A stretch of DNA of 64,000 nt from Salminus brasiliensis. Its lineage: Eukaryota; Chordata; Actinopteri; Characiformes; Bryconidae. The notes beneath the pieces are model-generated. The model searched no databases and had not been told where the DNA came from. It worked only from the letters and a program-made list of their open reading frames with translations. How positions within the stretch are numbered: position 1 is the stretch's first letter; each line of letters opens with the position of its first letter. The translations under genes and the position numbers were made by a program. This document shows positions 16,401 to 27,932 of the stretch, piece by piece. The DNA is taken from NCBI RefSeq assembly GCF_030463535.1, contig NC_132888.1:10058081-10122080 (forward strand). The letters run 5' to 3'.

Positions 16401-19400
16401 TTTAGTTTTTAGCACTAAACGGCATCTGCATTGTTCAGTTAAACCCACCTAGTGTTAACGAAAGTGCAGGCGAATAGTATGAACTTGGCTAAGAATGACT
16501 TTTTCATTTGGAACTTAAGTGATTCTGGATGATTTCAGGTTTTAAGGGGTTAAAGCACAGTGGTTAGTTCAGGGCAGGGGTGTTCAACTCTGGTTGTGGT
16601 CAGGTCCTGCATTCCCTCCACCTTAAGACAGTCAACAACAGTCTGATGCAATTGGCTACATTAAAACCAGTGAAGGTCTTGGCTATAAGAGCACCCCCAC
16701 CAAAAAGTACACCACAGTTCATTCAAATTCAATAGTCCAACTTCAACGTTTCAGGAAGTCAGGATCTCTGCTCTACTGTAATTCCACTACTGTACGCCTA
16801 TGTCTTTTAGACTAGGTCAGAAATCTGCTCCTCTGTTTTTCTCAGAAAGGAACACCTCACCGCTCCCTGACTACAGCTGATCACCATTTACGTTCCAACT
16901 AACTAGACAAGTGTCTCTCAACCCTGGTCCTGGGGGCATCCTGCCCTGCACATTTTAGTGCTTTCCCTGCTCCCAGCACACCTGATTCAACTAATCAGCT
17001 CATCAACAAGCCCTCTCTGAGTTACAGTGAGCATTGAGCATCTCTTACCTACATTTTGGCTAAACATTTTGAAATCAGCTTGGTCATAAGGTAGAGATTG
17101 TGGATTTCTGCAATATTTCATCACGGTTTTTTTTTTCCTTTTTTTTCTCCTTTTTTATGATTTCAAACTGGATTTTTCTTTTAATTTAAAACAAGATCAT
17201 TTTCTCTTGTCATCCATTGAATGTTAAAAGGTTTTGTTCATTCCCCTGTATGACAGCGACAATATGCAGGTTCAGAGTGGGGTTATATCTCTGAAGTGTC
17301 TGACACATAACAGTGTTCCTCATCATGACTTTGTTCATATTCTCGATCATAAAAGTCCAGGAGAATAAAACACATTATAGTGCCATAATACAAGTTAAAT
17401 GTCTACTTACAGATATCCAAACATCACCCGACTACAGTGAGGAAAACTTTTTAAATGAATCCGCCCTCCCCCACTTGTAGAACTCCATTTACAAAGCACA
17501 CACACACACACACACACACACAGTCCTCAACTCACACATAATGCCCTAGTTACTTAATGTAGTGCCACTGTTTTATCTTACTGCCATATCTACATGCTAT
17601 ACTGCTATAGATGCACACTAGTGCCACAGCTACACACTACTGTGCCACAGCTACACGCTACTGTGCCACAGCTACACACTACTGTGCCACAGCTACACGC
17701 TAATGTGCCACAGATTCATGCTATGGTGCCACAGCTACACACTACGAAGTACACAGCTACACACTACGGTGCCACAGCAACACACTACGGTGCCACGGCA
17801 ACACACTACGGTGCCACAGGAACACACTACGGGGCCACAGCTACACACTACGGTGCCAGGGCTACACACTACAATGCCACAGGAACACACTACAGTGCCA
17901 CAGGAACACACTACGGTACCACAGCTACACACTACGGTGGCACAGCTACACACTACAATGCCACAGCAACACTCTACGATGTCACAGCAACACTCTACGA
18001 TGTCACAGCTACACACTACGGTGCCACAGCTACACACTACGGTTCCACAGCTACACGCTACTGTGCTACAGCTACACACTACGGTGCCACAGCTACACAC
18101 TACGGTTCCACAGCTACACGCTACTGTGCTACAGCTACATGCTACTGTGCCACAGCTACACACTACAATGCCACAGCTACACGCTAATGTGCCACAGATT
18201 CATGCTACGGTGCCACAGCTACACACTACAATGCCACAGCTACACGCTACGGTGGCACAGCTACACACTACGATGCCACAACAACACTCTACGATGTCAC
18301 AGCTACACACTACGATGTCATAGCTACACACTACGGTGCCACAGCTACACACTACGGTGCCACAGCTACACACTACAATGCCACAGCTACACACTACGGT
18401 GCCACAGCTACACGCTACGGTGCCACAGCTACGCACTACAATGCCACAGCTACACGCTACGGTGGCACAGCTACACACTACGATGCCACAACAACACTCT
18501 ACGACGTCACAGCTACACACTACGATGTCATAGCTACACACTACGATGTCACAGCTACACACTACGATGCCACAGCAACACTCTGCGATGTCACAGCTAC
18601 ACACTACGATGTCATAGCTACACACTACGATGTCACAGCTACACACTACGATGTCACAGCTACACACTACGGTGCCACAGCTACACACTACGGTGCCACA
18701 GCTACACACTACTACATACATCTTTTTTCAGCATATTTTTTATGTCTGTACTACGAAGCTACACATTCCCAGGTTTTTTAGGATGTGTGGAAACCCTGAC
18801 AACTGCTCACAAGAAAATCTTCAAGAACCCTTAAAAAAGGCATGATGCTAAATACACTTACATGTAGTAAGCCAGGTCTCTGTCAGTTCTAGGGACATCT
18901 TTGTCAATGATACGTATGGCCTCTTGAAGCTCTTCCAGATCAAAAGTCACCCGTTCAAATAGCACCTGCATGTAAAGAAGTCAAACATGACCATTCGAAT
19001 AAGAAAATTATCATGTTTAATCACACAGAGGAGTCAGTAACAACCTTTTTCTTCAGGAATGCCCAATTGATCATAGCAATCATAAAAGCCTTTTTAAGGG
19101 CCCACACTACAAACAGTCTGTCATTAAAATGTTTAGATGTGCAGTACTTCACATAGTGTAGCACTATTAGCACTTAAGCACTTTTGCTTTATATCAAATC
19201 AATACCACTGTGTGTCCTTGTACTAGGTAGTATGTTGGATCATTGGGTCGGGGGTTCATAGTTTATTCATATTAATACTGTTATTCAACATAAAGGTGCC
19301 TGTGTGTAATGTAATTTAGATGCACTGCCAAAGGCTTAGCACTAATGTGGTGCTATTCACAACAGGCCAGAACACACTAGGGCTGGGCGAAATGGTAAAA

Positions 19401-22400
19401 ATACTATATTGTGATATTTAAAGACATTTTCACGATACACAATATTTATCACAATAAATCATAACCACAGACTAAATACATCAGTAGCGACAGATTCTTA
19501 AAATATTAAAAAGGATTTTCATTCAACATCTGTTGCACTTAATCTCATTAAGCCAGTCTAATTACACTGTTAACCTAATTAAACCTGCAGTCGATCAATG
19601 TTGTTAAGCACTAACAATATATTAGAAAAGCACAGTGTAACACAATAACAAAATTTATCACAATACGATAAATCATTATTATATTGCCCAGCTCTAGCAC
19701 ATACATACTCCGTTTCTACATCTGCCTGATTTAAATAAACCCAGCTATCAGCGAACTCGAGATTATGGGCATTAGAGCTGAGGTCTTAATCAATAAGGTC
19801 TAATGGGGGAACTGAGTTCCAAATACAGTAATTCACATATCGTCATACGTATCGTCATACATAGCAAAAAATAATGCTAGAATTAACCATATAATCCACT
19901 CTTTGTAGCCATAACACATGCAGAGCTTAATTTTCTCAGAGGATGTGTTTTCTTTTTACCTGAGCCTGAAGCTCCAGAAAGGACATGGTTTCCCTGACCT
20001 CTTCCGACTGGTATTGCTGTTGCTCTCGTTCCCTCTCCTGCCTCTGTTCAAAATACTGCACTGCTGCTACCAGTTCAGCTAAAAACAAGTAAGAGAAAAA
20101 ATAACAGAGGAGAAAATAGTAAGGTTGTAAATCTAGAACTTGATTTCCTTCAACATGATTTTTTAATTAGCTACTTTGAGGTCAGTTCTCAGCTCTTTTT
20201 TTATTGCCCACATGGGAAATTTGGTTTGCAGAATGGCTTAACAAAAAGACACATCAGTCATAAATAAAAACAAATAACAGGACAGAAACATTAAAATAGT
20301 GTTACAAATAAAATAACAATAAAATAGAGACATTCATGAAAGCATGAAAATTAAATTTTTGTGCGTATACTTAAAAAACAAAAATTAATTTAAAATGAAA
20401 AATTCTCTGTAAAAATAACGCACCTTGAGTGAAGCCTTAGAAGAACCACATTTAGTTCCATAAAGAACAAAAGCAATTGTTTGAGAGGATCCTTTAGAAG
20501 GCTTCTCTTGGTGTGAGGTTTCCTTACCAATTTGAGTGTTCATACTCACACATCTCAGTTACTAACATGGTTCTTCATTAAACCAAAAGTGGTTCTTCTA
20601 TAGCATTGTTTAAAGAACCCTTTGTAGCACCTTCAATTCGAGAGTACTGGAAAAGAATGCTTATACATGTTAAACCTGGTCTTAGGAATTTTGTACCTCT
20701 GCCCGAAGGGATTACCAGTCTAGTTTACATACAAATAGGAACATCTCGGAATTGGGCTTTACCATCAGTGCCATTGAGACGAAGACGAATGGCTCCAGGA
20801 AGCAGCTGCTGCCACTTTCTCTTCATGACCTCGTATCGGACAGTCATTTGCTCCAGCAACAGGGGGCGCTCCAGGGCCGTTGAGCTGCAGGGGTACATCC
20901 CAAACAGGAAGCGCCACACTGGCCCCCGTTCTGCAGGCGACACACCCCCTAAAACATCCAAAGTGAGTCATTTTAAAAAGGTGGATTTTTAGTGTTTATT
21001 TTTTTGACATTATGTGAATCTGACAGTGGTTCTTAAGGTTGGGTCACAATTCCATGATGAATGCACCAATAGAAATGGAGAATTCTGTTAGAAATAGAAA
21101 AAGAAATTCTGCTTTATTTGTTTGCATTTATAATATTCATAATAAGGGGTTCATAATAATATTCATGTCTGTGAAACTCTGCAAATAATATTTGTGCAAA
21201 ATTCTATAATATTACTCTATGGTCTCAGTCCACATGCTTCTTTCGTTTTCAGTTCATGTATCCCTCAGCTTATAAAATGCATGTGAAAAGTGTGTCCTTC
21301 AGCAGCAGCTCAATTTGTAATTGTGAGTTCCAATGAAAGAAATGCAGAAATACCAATTCTCGCATAATGCTGCTTTAAACAGGCTGTTCTAGTTACTGTA
21401 CCTTTAGAACTGACCTACAGTATGTAAACAACCTCTTTCTGATGCACGGTGCCTCATTAAAACAGTTTTAAACAATCTACATATCTTTAAAGTGAACAGG
21501 CAGATGTCACATCACATGTCAATATGCTCATGGTTGTGACATCACAACTATGATTATTTCAAAAAGGGGGGTTTTCAGCTTAGTTATGGACTGGGGATAG
21601 AAAATCCCTGTGGGTTATTTATTTATTCTGGACATTTTAGTGATTCCCTAGTTCAAACACACATGGGATGAGTGCAAATGAAAGCAGAAGTATACAGTCA
21701 CTGTTAGACAAGAACTATCTATCTCCAAAATGGCAACATTACAGGAGAAGGAAAACACTTTTTTAACTTTCAATGAACATCAAAGTAAAAAATATTTTAT
21801 TTAGTCATTCTGAAGCATTTCTATTGGTCCATCATCATGCAAATTTGAATGATTGTAAAAAACCATATGTAGGTATTGGGACACATTTCACCTACAGGAG
21901 CTTTAAAATCATCCCATTCTAAATCCATAGGCTTTAATATGGAGTTGGTCGCTATGATAAAAATACTCTATCACGATATTGAAAGACATCTCATGATGTA
22001 TGATATTTATCACAATACATGTAACCACAGACTAAATACCTCAGTAGCGACAGATTCCTAAAAACTACTCAACATATGCTGCACTGCTTCTAATTAAACC
22101 AGTCTGATTACACTAAAACCTGCAGCTGATCAGGGTTTATTAAGCTCTAACAATATCCTTGATATGCTTAGAAATACATAATGTGTATCGAGATAACAAA
22201 ACTGATCATGATAAGATAAAACACTGTCATATTGTGCAACTCTAGTTGTGCAATATGACAATATTTTATCGTATTGTGATCAGTTCTGTTATCGCGATAC
22301 ACAACTACACTGTACCTCTTGTTCCAGAATTCAGTGAGCTCTTTAAAACCACCCATTCTTTCACGAATGTGGGGGAAGGCAGACTGCATGGCTAGGTGCT

Positions 22401-24589
22401 TGATTTTATACACCTGTGGCAAAGGGACTGAATGAAACACCTGAATTATATAATTAAATACCTTTGTCTCTCATTTTTAATATTTGTCTCTGATTTGTAA
22501 TAATGTATTCATTATTTTTAAGTACAAGAACATCTATTACTAAGTGCACATTTATGTATTAGTTTTTTTGTTTATTTGTTAAATAAGATTTCATTACTAC
22601 AACACCTTGTAGTCGTGTTCCAAAGCCTAGGCTGCATTTCTCGCTTGCTGCATCATAGAAGGCCAAAGTATAGGACCTTTCATATACAGCCCAGAAATGT
22701 AGCCCCCATTTGGAGCGATTTGGAGGATGCAGCTGATGTATCCTCAGTTACCCACACTTCTCAGCGTACATAAAAGGAAGGACCAACACCACAAAATTGG
22801 TTCCATTTGTGTGACCAACAGCCTACAGTTTCGGGATAAGCTTGGACCGAATATATATATTTATTTATTCCACTTTAAAATAAGCATTAAAAATAAAAGA
22901 ACCCTAACTTTAACATACGGTTCAGTCTGAACACACTCCATTAGGACAGAGTACAGCCTGGCTATAAGCACTGAGTTCATCAACACAATCTCTAAAACCC
23001 CCTTCAACTAAAGAACTGCTGTATCAGCACTAACCATGTGATTGCATCAGAGAGACCTTTTACTCAAGCTCTTCTGTTTGTGTACAAAGTCACTGGTGTT
23101 GGGTGGTGTTGCTTTACTGCATGATTACAATCGGATCACTTTACCTAAAGTTGTTGATCCAATTACTCACTAGTGTGTGTAACCTAGTAACTAGTCTCCA
23201 GCCAAAGAAAGACACCAAAGACCAAAGCAAGGCCTAATCCCCCACTCCCTGAACTTTATCCCCTCTCTTAAAGCTCTTAAGAGAATCTCATTATGCAAGC
23301 AGTTAGCTTTAGACGGCTTGTCCCGCAACCTAATCAAGTGTGTTTCGGATACGCGTGAGGCACAGCCCACACAGTGACGGCCTGTTTACATCACGTGACG
23401 TTCTTCATGCCTGCACACCGTTACAATAAGTGTGTGTTCTTTAGCACTGCAACAGCTCAACTGAAGTTTGCTTGAAGCTAAGATGTGCTAAAGGCCAAAT
23501 GGGAAACGGCCAACGCAGCACGGTGATCGCCACTGGCACAGATTCCAGACTGTGGCCAAAAAGCACCGCACACACACACACACACACACACATACACACA
23601 CACACACACACAACAAAGCTTACTTTAGAAATCTACTGAGCAGCTTAAAGCAAGACTGTGGTAGAAAACAAATCACGAGTAATTCTGCTTACGCTGAGGT
23701 TATTTACAGCAGAACAGAGATAACCCAAGATGCTAGTATAGCAGTCTATCAGTCTATCAGTCTATCAGTCTGCCTTAGCCGCTGCTGATGTAGTCGTGTG
23801 TGCAAATGTGACCAAAGCCTGCACTGTAAAACCTAGAATGATGGACCCTTTCAGGGGTTTTTTGATGGACAACTGTACAGACCAAGCACAACTGATCAGC
23901 ACCACCAAGCTTATCGACCAGTATGACCTAGTTTGTTCACCAGCATGTCTAAGCTGGCTGACCATCATGACCAGCACGACAAAGCTGGTGGACCAACATG
24001 ACCAGCATGTCTAAGCTGGCTGACCAGCATGACTAGAATGTCTAAGCTGGCTGACCATCATGACCAGCACGACAAAGCTGGTGGACCATCATGACCAGCA
24101 TGTCTAAGCTGGCTGACCATCATGACCAGCATGTCTAAGCTGGCTGACCAGCATGACTAGAATGTCTAAGCTGGTTGACCGGCATGACTAGCATGACCAG
24201 CACGACAAAGCTGGTGGACCAATATGACCAGCATGTCTAAGTTGGTCGACTGGCATGGACTGGACTAAGATGATTGACCAGAATGATGAGCATCACCAAG
24301 CTGGTCAACCGGCATGATCAGCATGTCCAAGCTGGTCAGCAAGACCAAGCGGATCAACCAGCAGAACCGGCATCACAAAGCTGGATGACCAGCCAAAATT
24401 AAGTGCAATACACACTAAGCTGGTCAAGAGCTGGTTAATCAGCTATGATTAAACACATAAACTATTAAAGATATCGCCAATCACATCAATCAAGATGATA
24501 GTCAGATATCAATTTTATTATTTCATATATTCAGATATTAGAATTGAAAAATAAAAAAGGTTTAAATATCCTAAATAAATAAAACATAA

Positions 24590-24640
<51 letters not shown>

Positions 24641-24905
24641 GGTTACCGTTTTTAAAGATGTGCATCCTCAGTCTGGACTCGTCCACTCTGCCCTCAGAGT
24701 CCATCACTCCGGGCAGCTGGATGCTGGCGCAGGGCGACGCGCCGCAGCTCACCGGTGCCACACGCGACTCCCTTACCAGCTGCTCGAGCGTGCCGTTGGG
24801 TCTCCTCCCGTCCCGGCCGTTACTTCCCGAGCACAGTTTACCTCTCCCGTCCAGCCTACACACACTGCGAGGGGAGGGGACCGCTGTTTGACCGGTACAC
24901 GCCAT
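10453..24905 (-). CDS. TBC-domain Rab GTPase-activating protein (GYP7/TBC1D25-like), 470 aa
   Basis: TBC proteins speed GTP hydrolysis by Rab GTPases and so end vesicle-traffic signals. Ten exons on the minus strand: 24905-24647, 20948-20763, 20078-19960, 18965-18862, 13913-13846, 13334-13188, 12856-12766, 12614-12466, 11688-11547, 10600-10453. All phases agree; total 1413 nt including the stop. The ATG has A at -3 and G at +4. The TBC domain begins near residue 70 (DSEGRVDE, then [15 protein letters not shown]). The arginine finger is I208-x-x-D-x-x-R214 (IIDKDVPR) and the glutamine finger Y249-A-Q251 (YAQGMNDL). [13 protein letters not shown] follows. A conserved C-terminal helix region ([18 protein letters not shown]) resembles the end of TBC1D25. 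The protein lacks a long N-terminal domain. Exon 3 inserts a glutamine/glutamate/arginine-rich helix (about residues 150-188) before the arginine finger. Intron 5 has a GC donor. The exact subfamily name is not settled; the TBC assignment is near certain. Confidence 0.93.
10774..11347 (+). mobile_element. Internally deleted Tc1-like transposon
   Basis: Both ends of a familiar fish Tc1 element are present. The left end is 'tacactgattagtcataaca' and the right end 'ggttttaatgttatggctga' plus 'tcggtgta'. Left-side transposase text ('gtaaggatctgagccacctt', 'gtcttgtggggtgttcc') passes abruptly into right-side text ('acaggacttaaaggatctgc') near 11168-11200, so most of the transposase is missing. The copy lies between exons 9 and 10 of the TBC gene. 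A fragment of the same left end occurs at 25325-25430. Confidence 0.85.
13368..13680. repeat. (GGAT)n tetranucleotide repeat
   Basis: About 310 bp of GGAT/GGGT/GATA variants immediately upstream (minus sense) of the acceptor of TBC exon 6, in the intron that uses a GC donor. The His-Pro-Ser-Ile type frames here are repeat translations. Confidence 0.95.
15960..16250 (-). mobile_element. LINE reverse-transcriptase C-terminal fragment (L1-like)
   Basis: The minus-strand frame reads [20 protein letters not shown] followed by QFKVLHRRD. This matches the CSINxRxxLIQFKVxHR motif of the region after the RT domain in fish L1-type ORF2 proteins. It is truncated at both ends, about 95 codons, and lies within intron 4 of the TBC gene in the same orientation as the gene. 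Confidence 0.7.
16540..17050. repeat. Dispersed repeat (CCTGGTCCTGGGGGCA type)
   Basis: Contains 'ctcaaccctggtcctggggg', then 'cagcacacctgattcaacta' and 'atcagctcatcaacaagccc', a formula common in fish genomes as a hAT-type MITE end. Degraded relatives appear at 12940-13020 and 45990-46080. Class assignment is from memory. Confidence 0.5.
17583..18714. repeat. 21-bp minisatellite with 210-bp higher-order repeat
   Basis: About 54 tandem copies of a 21-bp unit close to CAGCTACACACTACGGTGCC plus A, in TBC intron 4. Because 21 is divisible by three and the consensus has few stops, it opens frames of 142-231 codons in several frames on both strands. Variant units recur in the same order 210 bp (ten units) apart: 'tacacgctacggtggcacag' at 18241 and again at 18451, with its neighbours. 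Confidence 0.95.
19378..19696. mobile_element. hAT-like MITE, copy 1
   Basis: Ends TAGGGCTGGGCGAAAT and ATTGCCCAGCTCTA form terminal inverted repeats, with AT-rich subterminal matter including 'tatcacaataaatcataacc'. This is the widespread fish element type with GGGCTGGGCGATAT ends. It is non-coding and lies in TBC intron 3. Confidence 0.75.
21942..22320. mobile_element. hAT-like MITE, copy 2 plus inverted third end
   Basis: Same internal phrases as copy 1 ('ccacagactaaatac', 'cagtagcgacagattc', 'aaacctgcag'). Immediately after its right end ('attgtgcaactctag') comes an inverted copy of that end ('ttgtgcaatatgacaatatt'). This makes a large hairpin at about 22204-22281, just upstream (plus sense) of more intron 1 sequence. 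Confidence 0.7.
23569..23612. repeat. (AC)n microsatellite
   Basis: About 21 AC units with one TA interruption, in TBC intron 1. Confidence 0.9.
23890..24395. repeat. 31-bp minisatellite in TBC intron 1
   Basis: About fifteen imperfect copies of a 31-bp unit, for example 'gaccatcatgaccagcatgt' followed by 'ctaagctggct'. Two main variants alternate (TCTAAGCTGGCT and ACAAAGCTGGTG endings). Units decay toward the exon 1 side. Confidence 0.85.
24592..24638. repeat. (AC)n microsatellite abutting TBC exon 1 donor
   Basis: About 23 AC units; on the transcribed minus strand this is a (GT)n tract beginning only about eight bases after the exon 1 donor site (24646/24645). Confidence 0.95.
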
Positions 24906-25057
24906 ATTCCGTCAGGACACCCCGTTACCCGAAGGCCCATTACAGTCAGCTAGACTCTCGGCATGAGCGGCTGTTTTCAGTGATTGTGTGTTCGTGAGAA
25001 ACCGGGAGCCGTTCACTCAGCTCGTGCTCAAACTCAACAAGTCGGTAAACTTCACAC
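24650..25057 (-). promoter_or_regulatory. CpG-rich 5' end of the TBC gene
   Basis: Exon 1 and its upstream flank are visibly richer in CG dinucleotides than the rest of the window, for example around 24726-24800 and 24815-24850. This suits a CpG-island promoter for the minus-strand TBC gene. No TATA box is obvious upstream of the ATG. Confidence 0.5.
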
Positions 25058-25230
25058 ACCCCTCCCCTTCCCTCCCCTATCATCCCCTTCCCTCCCCTCC
25101 CCTATCATCCCCTCCCCTTCCCTCCCCTATCATCCCCTCCCCTCCCCTATCCTATCATCCCCTCCCCTCCCTTCCCCTATCATCCCCTCCCCTCCCTTCC
25201 CCTATCATCCCCTCCCCTCCCCTCCTCCTG
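25058..25230. repeat. C-rich tandem tract (CCCCTCCCCTATCAT type)
   Basis: Tandem pyrimidine-rich units about 24-28 bp long; the minus strand carries repeated GGGGAGGGG runs. It lies 150-325 bp upstream of the TBC start codon on the coding strand. Confidence 0.9.
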
Positions 25231-25324
25231 TCATATGACCACACAGTGCTCACTTTCATCTGGGTTCAGTCCGGGGACATGTGCTCGACGCCCCCTTGTG
25301 GTCCTTTCACCTACATCATCAGAT

Positions 25325-25430
25325 AACCATAGCCATAACATTAAAACCACTGACCGGTGAAGATCAGTGAAGATCAGTGTCATAACTGATCATCTGGTTA
25401 TAAGAGGTGGGATATACATATTAGGCACCA
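25325..25430 (+). mobile_element. Tc1-like transposon left-end fragment
   Basis: 'ccataacattaaaaccactg' followed by 'accggtgaag' and 'aagaggtgggatata' match the left end of the same Tc1 family as the copy at 10774-11347. Only about 100 bp are present. The rest of the gap up to 27932 holds dispersed-repeat text (26640-26790) and no supported exon. Confidence 0.65.
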
Positions 25431-26639
25431 AAGACCAGATTATCAAAACCTTTCTTAGGAAAAGACCAACACTACGCTCTTGATTGCAATTCTTAAGATG
25501 TTCTCAAATATTCTCTTAAAATGCCTTAATTATTTTCTTAAGATTTGCTTAGGACACCATTAGAGTTTATAGCACAGTGTTTCATGGTGGATTTTAGTGC
25601 TTATTATAAACAATGTCAGGACACTTTTTACTGGAAATGGTTTCTTTGGTTTCTTTGAAGCCAAATTGAGTAGTGAAATGGTAAACACTAACACTGCTAT
25701 CACACATTGCCTAAAACATCATATTTGGTATAGCAACAACAATAATGATGAGTCTGGAAGCCAAGAATAACATAAAATGTATTGGGTATTATTTAATGAA
25801 TTTAGACATGTATTTATACATACGGCCTGTTTGTTCACCTGTTTACAGCAGTGGATTGCCTCGGCCAGTCTTTTCTTAGTACCTTAGTTGCTTTCATGTG
25901 GGATTTTGGATTGATCAATAATAACAAGAATAATAATAATAAAAAGAAAAAGGATAAAAGCATAATCAGTGCCAGTGAAAATAATAAATATAAATATAAT
26001 ATTGCTAACTGACAGTATCCGCTGTGGGTCTTGTGGGTGGGAGTGCCAAAGTCGTGGAGGAAGTTGTGTGTCATTCTGTAGTCCCAATTATGTCCATATT
26101 TGGCACACAGGTTCCAAGCTTGATTTTCAATGGAAAAAATAAACAGTTTTTTTTTATATATATTTTTAATTGCCTCTTCTATATGGTACATCTAGGGTTT
26201 TGTTCTGCATACATTTCCCCTGTACATCACCAGATCCTCTGAATTACAAGGTTCTCAAAGAGTCCAAATATGAATTTTGCTGCATACGAACTAATGCTAC
26301 AGATCACTAAATTGACCTCATTAGACTGGCAGCCTCTTCAACAACCACACAAACCAGCACGCTTTGTCAGTGTAGTTGATCAGCCTGAGAAGCAGCTGTT
26401 TACCATTAGAGGCTAAACCATCAAACTCAAATCACAAGCTGTACTGGTCAAGAGCTAAGCTGCCTAATCATCTCAACCAGCTTGCTTACCAACATAGGGT
26501 ATTTCTCCTGGATGAGCATCTTTCAACCACCTTAACCATCAAGAACCTGTTCAGATAATCTGAAAGCAGTGCTGAACTGGATTTTTTCAGCAGGGCCGTA
26601 ATGCAGGTTATGATTATCTGTTATGGTTATCTGTTCCTT

Positions 26640-26790
26640 GAGATCCTTGAGGAACTCTTAGAGGTTCTTCAGGTTGAAACTGTGGAGGAACCTCTTAAGG
26701 GTGCTTTGAGGAACCTTCAAGGAGGGTTTTTCTTCTAAAAGCCTTTGCTTAAAGGTTCCTCCACAGTTTCAAACAAAAGAACCTCCAAAC
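26640..26790. repeat. Foldback-type dispersed repeat ('gaggaacct' family)
   Basis: 'gaaactgtggaggaacctct' at the left and 'aggttcctccacagtttcaa' at the right are inverse complements, so the segment can fold back on itself. Close relatives lie at 38880-39020 and, more diverged, at 38599-38755. Confidence 0.65.
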
Positions 26791-27932
26791 GTTCCTGAAA
26801 GATCTTCTACTTTTAGCAGTGTAGCTTGCTTTGACGAGCCCTTCAAGTCAACCTGCACTCAGCCTACATTGCTCAGCTTGGCCAGATTTGCCAAAGTGGC
26901 TTTCTTCTCTTTTCATACGTTTATTGTCATCCTTGAAGAAGGATGACAAACCACAAGGTCATACGACGGCCACAGCCTGCTTTACTTTGGTGTATCTTGC
27001 TGACTTTAACTGATGCACAGTAACATTAGCCTACATCAGCTTGTTTGGAACACAGAACGTGATAGAGGACCCTGTTGAACCCCGTTCATTTCAGCCATTG
27101 AAAATCCAGCTTAGACCCGGCTTAGACCCGGATAACAACATTGCACCAACTGCAAAATGATGACATGACTTCTGTGGTCTGTTGTGATCTGGAGCTTCTT
27201 CAGTTAGACATTCTTATAAACAGGCGAAAGTCTATTCATGGATTTAGAATCAAATAAGGAAAAAGCAGGTAGCCACTAAATTGCAGCCAGTAGTGGAGCA
27301 ATCTGGATGTGTTTTAGGTGTATTTACAGAGATGTGATTGGTGACAATCTAAGTCAACTGTTTGATAGCAAAATTAGCCTAGCATCTGTAGTTTTTAACT
27401 AAAGAAACACACGTCAGATGTAAAACATGCAACAAACTACATCTTTGGGTTAGAAGTTAGATCATGTTAAAAGACAAAAAGAGACCACGAAGAAGTCCCA
27501 AAAAGATGAGCAGATTCTCATGCTAGTACAAATGTTCTATGCAGGTACTAGGTTTCACTTTAGTTGTCCAGTTAACCTCAGTATTGAGGTAATTAAATAT
27601 ACAGTATATATCCTGAAGTAACATCACTGTACCTTGAGTCTAGCCTTAGGGGTTAATATAATCAAGCCTGCCTCACGCTGAGCCACGGTAGCCCACATAC
27701 TTCACTCATACTGAAAAGGGGAGATAAAGTCACCACACGTTATTACAAACAGACAAAAGACTTTCCATTTCTCTCTGCATAGATGGAACAATACAGTCTG
27801 CCAATACAGTCTGTGGGTGCTCATGAGTCTGTGGGTGGGCAAAAGCTCACAGACAGAGGAAACCAGTAACCTGATGCTAATGGAAAATAACATACCTGTA
27901 GTCAGAAACAACCACTGATTGTAATTTTCACC

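Noticed and set aside
17583-18714. Possible CRISPR-like array because of regular short repeats
   Set aside because: The units are directly adjacent without unique spacers and the genome is vertebrate; it is a minisatellite.
17594-18834. Long open frames (142-231 codons) on both strands with heptad-like repeats
   Set aside because: They are produced by the 21-bp minisatellite; there is no conserved domain and frames are open on both strands at once.
24658-24997. Plus-strand frames opposite TBC exon 1
   Set aside because: Shadow frames of a CpG-rich coding exon; the minus-strand frame splices into the TBC domain in phase.
27702-27911. Possible extra cytoplasmic exon of the V-set receptor
   Set aside because: The preceding exon already ends with a stop at 27933, and no donor within the membrane exon gives a better product; kept out of the model.
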